A stretch of 9,062 nt of DNA from an uncultured Lachnospiraceae bacterium (GTDB taxonomy: Bacteria > Bacillota > Clostridia > Lachnospirales > Lachnospiraceae): the NCBI GenBank assembly GCA_947565255.1, contig CANOFI010000080.1, positions 1-9,062 on the forward strand, given 5' to 3'. Below the pieces are notes generated by a model. It saw only the letters and a list, made by a program, of their open reading frames with translations. It was not told the origin of the DNA and searched no databases. Numbering within the stretch: the stretch's first letter is position 1; each line of letters opens with the position of its first letter. The translations under genes were made by a program, and so were the position numbers. Of this stretch, positions 1-8,000 are shown in pieces.

Positions 1-132
1 TTGTGCAGCAATGCATTCCTGGCCGGAATGATTACGCTTTATAATGTTAAGCTTGTTGTTTTCATTATAGTCGTTCTAAGAGCAATTTATACAAAATACT
101 GAAAAAGAGTAAAAAAATTTCCAATACGGATA
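1..132. other. AT-rich upstream region, no supported gene
   Basis: This stretch lies left of the proS promoter. Plus-strand frame 1 is open from the window edge to a TGA at 100-102 and would encode about 33 residues with a hydrophobic core (KLVVFIIVVL). It could be the last membrane segment of a gene that begins outside the window, but it is short, AT-rich and has no other support. A short inverted repeat (CATTCC at 14-19, GGAATG at 25-30) is not followed by a T run, so it is not a convincing terminator. TATAAT-like words at 40-45 and, on the minus strand, 65-70 lack -35 partners at proper spacing. Confidence 0.3.
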
Positions 133-161
133 TTGACGGAAAGGGTTTTTTGTCATACTAT
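133..161 (+). promoter_or_regulatory. Putative sigma-A promoter of proS-cca
   Basis: A -35 hexamer TTGACG (133-138, 5 of 6 consensus) is followed after 17 bp by TACTAT (156-161, 4 of 6). A better -10 word, TATTAT at 159-164, is spaced 20 bp away. Transcription would begin near 168 and leave a leader of roughly 57 nt before the proS start. That is too short for a T-box riboswitch, and no T-box specifier stem or antiterminator consensus is seen anywhere between 1 and 224. The promoter call rests on sequence match alone. Confidence 0.5.
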
Positions 162-224
162 TATAAAAGAAAAATTTATGGCTGTATGGTGATTACATAT
201 TTTGAGCAAAAAGGAGAACATACA

Positions 225-1658
225 ATGGCAGATAATAAAAAATTAGTAGAAGCAATTACCTCGATGGAGGAGGATTTTGCACAGTGGTATACAGATGTGG
301 TGAAGAAGGCGGAGCTGATTGAGTATTCCAGTGTAAAGGGATGCATGATTATCAAGCCGGCCGGGTACGCGATATGGGAGAATATCCAGAAGGAGCTGGA
401 CCGCCGTTTTAAGGAGACCGGCGTGGAAAATGTTTATATGCCGATGTTCATCCCGGAAAGCCTGCTGCAGAAGGAAAAGGATCATGTGGAGGGCTTTGCG
501 CCGGAGGTGGCATGGGTAACACATGGAGGCTTAGAACCGCTGCAGGAGAGAATGTGTGTTCGTCCTACATCCGAGACGCTGTTTTGTGATTTTTATGCGA
601 ATGAGATTCAGTCCCACAGGGATTTGCCGAAGCTGTATAACCAGTGGTGCTCCGTGGTCAGATGGGAGAAGACAACCCGTCCGTTTTTGCGTTCAAGGGA
701 GTTTTTGTGGCAGGAGGGACATACGGCGCATGCAACTGCCGAGGAGGCAGAGGAAAGAACAAAGCAGATGTTAAATCTCTATGCGGATTTTTGCGAGGAA
801 GTACTGGCAATGCCGGTCATACGCGGAAAAAAGACGGAAAAAGAAAAATTTGCCGGAGCGGAGGCAACGTATACCATCGAGGCTCTGATGCATGACGGCA
901 AGGCGCTGCAGTCGGGAACAAGCCATAATTTCGGCGATGGATTTGCCAGGGCATTTGGTATACAGTATACAAATAAGGAAAACAAGCTGGAATATGTGCA
1001 TCAGACCTCCTGGGGAATGACGACGCGCCTGATTGGTGCGATTATTATGGTGCACGGGGATGACTCCGGGCTGGTTCTTCCGCCCCGTATTGCGCCGGTA
1101 CAGACGATGATTGTGCCGATTCAGCAGACAAAAGAGGGTGTGCTTGAAAAGGCATTTGCATTAAAGGAACAGCTGTCGGATTTCCGCGTGAAGGTGGATG
1201 ATTCAGAAAAGAGCCCCGGCTGGAAATTCAGCGAGCAGGAGATGCGGGGAATTCCTACAAGAATAGAAATCGGACCGAAGGATATCGAAAAAGGGCAGTG
1301 TATCATTGTGCGCCGCGACACGAGGGAAAAGACGGCAGCCCCGTTAGAGAAAGCAGGGACTGTGCTTGCAGGGATACTGGAGCAGATGCAGAAAGAAATG
1401 CTGGAAAGAGCAAGGGAGCATCGGGATGCCCATACGTATACGGCAGAGAATTATGAGCAATTCCAGCAGATTGTGAATGAAAAGCCCGGATTTGTAAAAG
1501 CAATGTGGTGCGGCGACGCGGCATGCGAGAATCAGATTAAAGAGGATACAACGGCTACGGCGCGCTGCATGCCGTTTGTACAGGAAAAGACAGGTGATGT
1601 CTGCGTCTGCTGCGGAAAGCCCGCCAAAACCATGGTTTACTGGGGGAAGGCCTATTAA
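225..1658 (+). CDS. proS: Proline--tRNA ligase, short eukaryote/archaeal-like type
   Basis: Cytoplasmic class II aminoacyl-tRNA synthetase that activates proline with ATP and loads it onto tRNA-Pro. The ATG at 225 is preceded by AAAGGAG (210-216) with 8-nt spacing. The frame also stays open upstream from a TTG at 150, but that overlaps the promoter and has no ribosome binding site. The product is 477 residues, the usual length for the short ProS type. Visible landmarks are class II motif 1 around residues 47-77, RPTSET at 113-118, motif 2 with RWEKTTRPFLRSREF at 146-160 followed by WQEGH, and motif 3 with GMTTRLIG at 264-271. An anticodon-binding domain follows (about 285-400), then a C-terminal zinc-type domain with Cys429, 434, 448, 460, 462 and 463, ending in Tyr477. 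The roughly 180-residue editing insert of the long bacterial enzyme is absent between motifs 2 and 3, as expected for this type. It is probably co-transcribed with cca, 66 bp downstream, with no terminator between them. Confidence 0.97.
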   Translation: MADNKKLVEAITSMEEDFAQWYTDVVKKAELIEYSSVKGCMIIKPAGYAIWENIQKELDRRFKETGVENVYMPMFIPESLLQKEKDHVEGFAPEVAWVTHGGLEPLQERMCVRPTSETLFCDFYANEIQSHRDLPKLYNQWCSVVRWEKTTRPFLRSREFLWQEGHTAHATAEEAEERTKQMLNLYADFCEEVLAMPVIRGKKTEKEKFAGAEATYTIEALMHDGKALQSGTSHNFGDGFARAFGIQYTNKENKLEYVHQTSWGMTTRLIGAIIMVHGDDSGLVLPPRIAPVQTMIVPIQQTKEGVLEKAFALKEQLSDFRVKVDDSEKSPGWKFSEQEMRGIPTRIEIGPKDIEKGQCIIVRRDTREKTAAPLEKAGTVLAGILEQMQKEMLERAREHRDAHTYTAENYEQFQQIVNEKPGFVKAMWCGDAACENQIKEDTTATARCMPFVQEKTGDVCVCCGKPAKTMVYWGKAY

Positions 1659-1724
1659 AACCGGCTGTGTCCGTCGCTTAAATATTGAAAGACAGAGTGA
1701 AAAAAATAGAGTGAGGAATGTGTC

Positions 1725-3050
1725 ATGAAAATTCAGCTGCCTCCAAAAGTATCATATATTATAAAAACGCTTACTGACCGGGGGTTTGAGGCGTATGCGG
1801 TGGGCGGCTGTGTCCGTGACAGCATTCTGGGCAAAAAGCCGGACGACTGGGATATCACGACGTCGGCGCTGCCCTTTCAGGTGAAGCAGGCGTTTCAAAG
1901 GACCGTGGATACGGGAATCCGGCACGGGACGGTTACGGTGCTTGTGGAAAAAGAAGGATTTGAGGTGACGACGTACCGGATTGACGGAGAATATGAGGAC
2001 AGGCGGCATCCGAAGGAGGTTTCGTTCACCGGGGATTTAATTGAGGATTTAAAGCGGCGGGATTTTACCATTAACGCCATGGCCTACAATGACGAAAAAG
2101 GTCTGGTAGATGCGTTTGACGGCGCAGGCGATTTGGAAAAGGGAATCATTCGCTGTGTGGGCAGGGCGCAGGAACGCTTTGAGGAGGATGCCCTGCGGGT
2201 GCTTCGCGGAATCCGTTTTGCTGCCCAGCTTGGATTTTCGATTGAAGGAAAGACAAAGCAGGCAATGGCGCTTCTGGCTGGAAATCTCGCAGATATCAGT
2301 GCGGAACGCATTCAGGCAGAGCTCGTAAAGCTGCTCGTTTCTCTGCATCCGGAAATGCTTGGGTGTGCGTATGAGCTGGGCATTACCAGAGTTATTCTGC
2401 CGGAATTTGACCATATGATGCCGGTAGAGCAGAAGAATCCCCATCACAAATATACGGTTGGGGAACATACGCTGCATGCATTGGGGAACATACGTTCGGA
2501 AAAAGTGCTTCGTCTTGCGGTTCTTTTTCATGATATGGGGAAGCCGGCAACGTACTCTGTGGACGAGGAAGGAATTGGACATTTTTACGGGCACGCACAG
2601 GAGAGCGAAAGACTTGCAGAGATAGTACTCAGAAGGCTGAAATTCGACAACGATACAAGAAAAAAGGTTGAAAAACTCGTTCGCTGGCACGATTGCAGAA
2701 TGATGGCAGTCGGCAGTCAAATCCGAAAAATGGCCAGTAAAATAGGGGAGGAGCTTTTTTTAGACTTGCTTGAGGTGATGCGCGCGGATGTTCTGGCGCA
2801 GAGCAGTTACCTCCAGAAGGAAAAGCTGGATGAATTAGAAAAAATAAAAAAGGTGTATGAAGAGATCCGGCAGCGTGCTGAGTGTCTTTCCATAAAGCAG
2901 CTGGCAGTCAACGGAAACGACCTGATGCAGATGGGAGTGGAAGGCAGGGCCATCGGGGAAAAGCTGGAATGGCTGCTGGAGAGGGTATTGGAAGAGCCGT
3001 CCCTCAATACAAGAGAACGGCTCTTAGAAATGCTGAATGAAGAATGCTAA
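1725..3050 (+). CDS. cca: CCA tRNA nucleotidyltransferase with HD domain
   Basis: Adds or repairs the 3'-terminal CCA of tRNAs using CTP and ATP without a nucleic acid template. The product is 441 residues and belongs to the class II polymerase beta-like family. Visible motifs are GGCVRD (27-32), the metal-binding D-W-D pair Asp41/Asp43, RRDFTINAM (111-119), the EEDALRVLRGIRF helix (153-165) and ERIQAEL (194-200). An HD-type domain follows (about 240-325): His248, the pair His269-Asp270, His286, His290 and His322-Asp323, which suggests an added metal-dependent phosphohydrolase fold. The ATG at 1725 is preceded by GTGAGGA (1711-1717), 7 nt away. An ATG at 1718 is out of frame. It follows proS in what looks like a tRNA maturation/charging operon and ends facing the DUF885 gene. 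Which terminal bases the enzyme adds (whole CCA or part) cannot be read with certainty here; the full CCA-adding activity is the default inference. Confidence 0.95.
   Translation: MKIQLPPKVSYIIKTLTDRGFEAYAVGGCVRDSILGKKPDDWDITTSALPFQVKQAFQRTVDTGIRHGTVTVLVEKEGFEVTTYRIDGEYEDRRHPKEVSFTGDLIEDLKRRDFTINAMAYNDEKGLVDAFDGAGDLEKGIIRCVGRAQERFEEDALRVLRGIRFAAQLGFSIEGKTKQAMALLAGNLADISAERIQAELVKLLVSLHPEMLGCAYELGITRVILPEFDHMMPVEQKNPHHKYTVGEHTLHALGNIRSEKVLRLAVLFHDMGKPATYSVDEEGIGHFYGHAQESERLAEIVLRRLKFDNDTRKKVEKLVRWHDCRMMAVGSQIRKMASKIGEELFLDLLEVMRADVLAQSSYLQKEKLDELEKIKKVYEEIRQRAECLSIKQLAVNGNDLMQMGVEGRAIGEKLEWLLERVLEEPSLNTRERLLEMLNEEC
2992..3025. repeat. Perfect 9-bp inverted repeat in the 3' end of cca
   Basis: AAGAGCCGT (2992-3000) and ACGGCTCTT (3017-3025) are exact reverse complements separated by 16 nt. 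The stem ends 25 bp before the cca stop codon, within the coding sequence. Neither strand has a T run after it, so it is not a canonical intrinsic terminator. It could form a 3' stem in both the cca mRNA and any read-through transcript of the convergent lipoprotein gene. The repeat is seen directly; a role is inference. Confidence 0.45.
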
Positions 3051-3071
3051 CCTAGTGTACGGGTGCATTTG

Positions 3072-4844
3072 TCAGCTCAGGTATTTATCTAAAACACAAA
3101 ACGGCGCATCGCCCATCTGTAAAATATATTGATGAAATCGTTTATCTGTAAAGTCGTCACCCCACAGGGTTTCGGCTTTTTCGCGCAGTGTCAGAAATTC
3201 TAAATATCCCACGTAATATTTCAGGTAATTTGCCGGTTCTGCAACAATGGCTTCATAAATTTGTGTAATTGCCGCTTCATCGGTAATACCGTACTGGGTC
3301 AGGTAGCTTTTGGCGTCTTCTAACGTTTTTCCTTCATAATGAATGGAAAGATCCAGGGAAGCATACAGGCCCAGAGTGATGGAGCTGCTGAGCTTCAGCA
3401 GCTGGCTGCTTTCCGTGGGAAGTCCCATATAATCATAGGAAAACAGTTCTGCATAGGTGGCATATCCTTCTGCGTATCCGGGAAAAGAAAACAGGGCGCG
3501 CACGTTGTCCGGAGAGGTGCTCTGAAAGTAGATGTTCTGGTACATATGTCCCGGATAGCCCTCGTGGGCCAGTGTCGTAAATAACTGGATGTTATCGCGG
3601 AAGGACGGCTGGTTCAGGTAAATGATGTTCTGTGTAATGCGGTCAATCGGGGGCGTCAGGTAAAAGGCGGGGCTTAAATGCTTCTGCAGGGAGGCATCCA
3701 CGTATTTCACGGAACAGGAGACGCCGGGAGCAGCCGGAAACTGGTTTTTTATCGTTTCTTTCAGATGCTCCAGGATGGCTTCCGGCTCGGAAAAGGCAAT
3801 AGCAGGTTCCTGCAGGGCATCCAGGGCCGACGGGGAAGCGTTGACTAAAAGGGACATGGAATTTAAGTCTGTCTGGATTTGCTTTTGTACGCGTTTGATA
3901 AGCTCTTGTGGTGTGGATTCGGAGCCGGTGGAGCGTTTTACCAGATAAGCGTAGTATTCTTTTCCTCTTGGAAGCTGGCAGAGGCCGCCGCTGTTCTGGC
4001 TGGTGTCCTTTAATGTATTTAAACATTCGGTCAGGCTTTTGTAAGCGGGATATACATAGTCTGTCAGGGTAGAGCGGTTTATGGCTTTAAACTGGCTTTT
4101 CTGCTCGTCTGAAAGCCATTCCAGCTGATCGATGCGCTGATCGAAGGTTGTTGTCAGGTAATGGGAATCTACGTCGCACAAAAAATCATTACACTGCTTG
4201 ATAATCTGCTCTGCCGTACTTTTTGCCATGAAAAGTCCGGCCTTTGATTTTTCTGATTCATAGGCGGCAATTTCTTCAAAATATTGCGGAAGCTGGCGGA
4301 GCAGGAGAAGGTAGTGTTCAATGTCTTTGGAGCAGTGAAATTCATATTCGGCAAGCAGAATCGGGAGCTGCGCCTGGATACCGGTCGTAGGTCCCAGCGA
4401 CTCGGCATAGTAAGAAAATTCTCTGGAGCTTTGTATGGTTTCAAACTGCCATTTTAAAATATCATAGGTTATTTTGTCCGTTTTCGGCAGATTTTTATAG
4501 GTAAATGTTTTTAGCCTTTTCAGTGTGGCATCTGCTTTTTCGATAGAAGAAATCCGGTCCTGCTCACTGGCGGAGCCGAGTGTCGGCGTGATATCGGGAA
4601 TCGAGAGGGCTTCCGGCGAGGCAACCGTATAGTGCAGGGTGATGCTGTCACAGGTGACCTCCTGCATAAAAAGCTCATCGGTAAATTTTGAAAAGGAAAG
4701 GTGGGCGTTCTCGGCCGTAATGCTTTTCTGCGTCTTTTCGTCGGGAACGACTTCGGAACTGTCAAAGCAGCCGCAGAGAAGCAGAACGCAGAGAAGGGAA
4801 GGAAAAAGCAGTTTAAAAAGTGTCAGATGGGGTTGTTTCTTCAT
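3072..4844 (-). CDS. DUF885 family lipoprotein, putative metallopeptidase
   Basis: Predicted cell-surface lipoprotein of 590 residues in the DUF885 family, whose members look like zinc metallopeptidases; substrate unknown. The N-terminus (Lys2, Lys3, a hydrophobic run to about 23, then LCGC with Cys26 as the lipidated residue) is a lipoprotein signal peptide. The family core is clear: GKEYYAYLVKRSTG (294-307) followed by TPQELI, SPAFYLTPPIDR (391-402), and HEGYPGH (427-433), which provides His427, Glu428 and His433. About 26 residues later comes GYAEGYATYAE (456-466), where Glu459 is a plausible third metal ligand. A second helical region runs to a C-terminus typical of the family. The ATG start (complement of 4842-4844) has TAAGGAG (4850-4856) 5 nt upstream. 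The gene diverges from the large secreted-protein gene and converges with cca. A LexA-like palindrome lies directly upstream of its ribosome binding site. No good promoter was found for it. Family assignment is strong; peptidase activity is inferred. Confidence 0.9.
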   Translation of the reverse strand: MKKQPHLTLFKLLFPSLLCVLLLCGCFDSSEVVPDEKTQKSITAENAHLSFSKFTDELFMQEVTCDSITLHYTVASPEALSIPDITPTLGSASEQDRISSIEKADATLKRLKTFTYKNLPKTDKITYDILKWQFETIQSSREFSYYAESLGPTTGIQAQLPILLAEYEFHCSKDIEHYLLLLRQLPQYFEEIAAYESEKSKAGLFMAKSTAEQIIKQCNDFLCDVDSHYLTTTFDQRIDQLEWLSDEQKSQFKAINRSTLTDYVYPAYKSLTECLNTLKDTSQNSGGLCQLPRGKEYYAYLVKRSTGSESTPQELIKRVQKQIQTDLNSMSLLVNASPSALDALQEPAIAFSEPEAILEHLKETIKNQFPAAPGVSCSVKYVDASLQKHLSPAFYLTPPIDRITQNIIYLNQPSFRDNIQLFTTLAHEGYPGHMYQNIYFQSTSPDNVRALFSFPGYAEGYATYAELFSYDYMGLPTESSQLLKLSSSITLGLYASLDLSIHYEGKTLEDAKSYLTQYGITDEAAITQIYEAIVAEPANYLKYYVGYLEFLTLREKAETLWGDDFTDKRFHQYILQMGDAPFCVLDKYLS

Positions 4845-4858
4845 ATTGACTCCTTACC

Positions 4859-4874
4859 GTGAACAAATGTTCAC
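4859..4874. promoter_or_regulatory. LexA (SOS)-like palindrome in the divergent intergenic region
   Basis: GTGAACAAATGTTCAC is a 7-2-7 perfect palindrome. Its core GAACAAATGTTC (4861-4872) fits the Gram-positive LexA/DinR box, published as CGAAC-RNRY-GTTYC, at every internal position. Only the two outer bases differ (T for C and A for C). It sits 2 bp upstream of the DUF885 ribosome binding site and 20 bp upstream of the -35 element of the rightward promoter. It could bind a repressor of the lipoprotein gene or, as RNA, fold beside that gene's Shine-Dalgarno. The palindrome is directly visible; LexA as the binder is inference. Confidence 0.45.
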
Positions 4875-4894
4875 AATTTTTCGATACAATTATG

Positions 4895-4923
4895 TTGCAA
4901 GCAGAGGCAGAGCATGCTATACT
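4895..4923 (+). promoter_or_regulatory. Extended -10 promoter of the large secreted-protein gene
   Basis: TTGCAA (4895-4900) and TATACT (4918-4923) are separated by exactly 17 bp, and a TG one base before the -10 (4915-4916) makes an extended -10 element. Each hexamer matches the sigma-A consensus at 4 or 5 of 6 positions. Transcription would start near 4930, giving a leader of about 160 nt. This is the best promoter match in the 4845-5088 interval. Confidence 0.6.
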
Positions 4924-5010
4924 GTGTTTAATTGTATGCGTGATAATTAATGGTATTTCGGCGGGCGGAAATTTATGCCGGAATTGCCGTGAGGAAATGA
5001 GGGAGGATAC

Positions 5011-5045
5011 CCCGCAGCACGTCCGTCTGGTTCGCTGCCTGCGGG
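5011..5045 (+). promoter_or_regulatory. Leader hairpin(s) upstream of the secreted-protein gene
   Basis: CCCGCAG (5011-5017) pairs perfectly with CTGCGGG (5039-5045). The same left arm can instead pair as GCAGC (5014-5018) with GCTGC (5034-5038), so the two stems exclude each other. They lie in the proposed leader, about 30 nt before the Shine-Dalgarno. No known riboswitch consensus was recognised. The pairing is visible; regulation is speculative. Confidence 0.3.
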
Positions 5046-5088
5046 AAGAAAGGGGAGAAGCTGTGTTCCGTGAAAAGGAGGGGAACGC

Positions 5089-8000
5089 GTGGGCACAGAA
5101 AAAAAGGGAAGCAGATTTATCCTTGTACTTGCAGTGCTGTTTTTGTGTGCATTTTCACAGAAAACAAAGGCACAGGAACAGCTTCGATTTGATGAGCAGG
5201 GGAATCTTTTTATGACAACGCATGACCGGATTGCCACAAGCAACCGGACGTACAAGACGGTTGGGTGGACGATTAAGCGGTACAACCAGCCGATTCATAC
5301 ACCGGGCAATGACCATGTAGTTGTGGTTTTGGAGGACAATGGAGCGCCGCAGCCGGATCCGGATAATCCGGCGTATCAGTACTGTTATTTCCGGGTGGAT
5401 AAGCAGACGCTGTTTGACCGCATTGGAGCCGTTTCTTATGAATGGCAGCAGGATTTGTATACGAACGGGGGGACGTTGTATCTGGACGCGTATATGACGG
5501 TCTGCCTCAACGGCGTGCCGCAGGGAGGGCTTGCGGACGGCGGTAACCGTGCGTGGGGGTATGTGTATGATACGTTTGAGGGGATTTCGACTGCGCAGAA
5601 CTGGGCGGACCCGCAGGCTTTGAGAAGCCATTTTGACAAGCAGGTGTATTTTGGCGGGAATCCCCTGCTATTGAATCCGCCCTGCTCGTACAGTGTGAGG
5701 CATTTGGAATGCTTTGATGAGCCGGGGAAAGTATGGAATCTCAGCCGGTATGGAAAGGATGTTTACGGCCAGTTACGTTTTGGGGAGGCAAGAGATGTCT
5801 ACGCGGAAAATTTCAGCGCGTATGAATTTGATTATGTGTCGGTCAATGTCATTTTGCAGTATGCCAATGGCAGCAGCGAGAATTTGTGGTTTGAGATTTC
5901 GCCGGTTCATGTGGAGCATTTTGGGAACGGACTTGTCTCGGTACAGATTAATTTTTATTATAAGCGCAGGGGAAATGTGGCTTATCTCACGGACAAATAT
6001 AATATGAACGGAGAGCAGATGCTGGTCGGTGGGAAACTGTCCATCGGCGCAGGCAATAAGGAGGAACAGAATTTTGATGTAAAGTACGGTGTACCCAGCG
6101 GGGAGAATCTGTATGTGGAGGGGGAGATGAACAAATTCGGATATTGTGTCAGATATGCGAATTTGTATGGATATTCGACAAGGGCTGTTACGGTGATTTC
6201 GCGCTATACGATGCAGTGGAGCGATGAAAACGGGGTACCCTGTACACGCATGGTGGAGCAGGCAGAGGTGTATTATGTGGACAAACCGTATTCCTACTGG
6301 AGCATTGAGCAGCTGGAGCTGTTTACGCTGGACAGCGTCAGGGTATATAATTATGCATTTGACAAAGAGAGTGTGGTATTAAAGGATGTGTATGAACCGG
6401 TTGTGGAGGTGGAGCAGAAAAGTGTTCACAGAAGGGAGGAGCCGCAGACGGTGACCATAGACTGTGGCGTGTTATACGGACAGGGCAGACAGCCGGATTT
6501 TCCTTATGGGATACAGCAGGCGAAAGCCGCGGAGCTGGCGGAGGATTGCAAGGTGTGCAATGACAGCTTTCGCATTGACAGTGAGGTGTTTTTGTCAGGA
6601 ATGGAGACGGACTCTTCTGCAAGTGCGCCCAAAATCGGTTCGGACAGCGGCAGACAGCCTTTGTATAAGGAGAATCTTATGATTCCGAAAGAAAAGAAGA
6701 ATGGATTGGATTATAAAAGCTGTGCCGAGGTTATTTATCAGCAATACAGTACGAATTCTGAGGTGACTTATGGTTTTTTAAATGTAAATGGAGTTACGGT
6801 ACATACGCCGGTTGTCTGTGTTTGTTTTGCGGAGGACGAGAAACCGTTCAATCAATTATGTAAACCAGATAAAGATAGAAAAAGCTGGATACTGGGGCGT
6901 TCTTATGAGTTAAAGCTTTCTTCGGAGGGTCTGCACCGCAATATAAAGGGCTATCAGTATCAGGATTACAGCCGTTATGTGTCGGCTTATCAGATGCAGT
7001 TTCCATTTGAGGTATATTATAATGGATATCGCGCGGCCAATACGTGGATGGATTATGTGGAGGGACAGAAGTTTTATGTGCCGACCGGTGTGAAGGAGGG
7101 AAATTATATGGTGATGACGCGTGCGCTGGCCTATAATTTTGATGAAGATGAGGAGGGGAACGTGGAATTCTATTCCAACGACGAAATAAGCAATTATGGA
7201 GCCTGCCATTCGATAGAGGTTCAGGTGTGCGGCAGATTGTACGGACTGGCTGTTACGGGAATTGCGTCTGAGAGCTGGGAGAGTGTTTTTGCAGATGGAG
7301 GAGCCCAAAACAGCGTTTCTGCGGATGAGGGAGCCGGGAATGGAATAAGTTACACAATTGGTTTACATAATTTAAATGGCGAGCTGGTTCGCACACAAAG
7401 CGAAAAGACAGTGCCGATTTTGATGGGCGGGAATCCCTTAGAGCCGGAGCATGAGGGAGAAGTGCTGGGGACAAAGTTTTTTTATCAACTGCAGTCGATA
7501 GGAAATTATGGGGAGGAGGACGGTGTCTGTATTGTGCCGGAATATTATGTGACAGATAGGAACGGCGGGAACAGGATGCGTGTGGAACTTTACCGCTTTC
7601 AGGAAGAAACGGATGGAAGAAAGCATGCGTGGAAGAAGATTAGTCCAAAACCGGAGGATGCAGGGGAACCTGTGCCGGAAATAGAAGGCTGTATCTGGCT
7701 TTCCGGGCAACAGCGGGAAACTATCGGAGACGAAAGCCGTAATGTTGCGGATTTGGATGCTGCAAAGAGCAGTGTACAGCGCTGGAGCGGAGAATTGGAA
7801 ATTCCGGCGGACAGTTTTATTGTCCCTTATGGGACGGATGTGGAGAAGTATGTGAAAGAACATGGGAGCATTTCAATGCGGGACAAACTGTTTGTCAGAA
7901 CGGGGTATCTCCTTGTACGTTTTTCTATTTATACGGTAAAGGATGGAAAAACACATCTTTCTTATATCAATGAAGACAATGCAAAGAACGGGTATGCAAA

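Noticed and set aside
1..102. Possible C-terminal membrane segment of a gene entering from the left edge
   Set aside because: The frame is only 34 codons including the stop, AT-rich, and has no motif or context to support it. It is mentioned only in the description of the upstream region.
1659..1724. Possible separate promoter or terminator between proS and cca
   Set aside because: TTGAAA at 1685-1690 has no -10 partner at suitable spacing, and no stem with a T run is present. Co-transcription is the simpler reading.
2049..2720. 223-codon open frame on the minus strand inside cca
   Set aside because: It lies opposite the strongly conserved CCA/HD coding sequence and shows no recognisable protein features. 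It is an antisense shadow.
3643..4026. 127-codon frame on the same strand as the DUF885 gene but shifted
   Set aside because: It overlaps the conserved DUF885 core, which is intact without any frameshift.
4950..5000. Small leader ORF of 16 codons (ATG at 4950) ahead of the secreted-protein gene
   Set aside because: No adequate ribosome binding site and no codon pattern suggestive of an attenuation peptide.
4859..5215. 118-codon open frame across the intergenic region, with a CxxC and a charged stretch from about 4997
   Set aside because: Its first start lies inside the palindrome and upstream of the rightward promoter. The internal ATG at 4997 has a Shine-Dalgarno that is too close, and the frame runs over the signal-peptide region of the real gene. 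Judged a chance frame.
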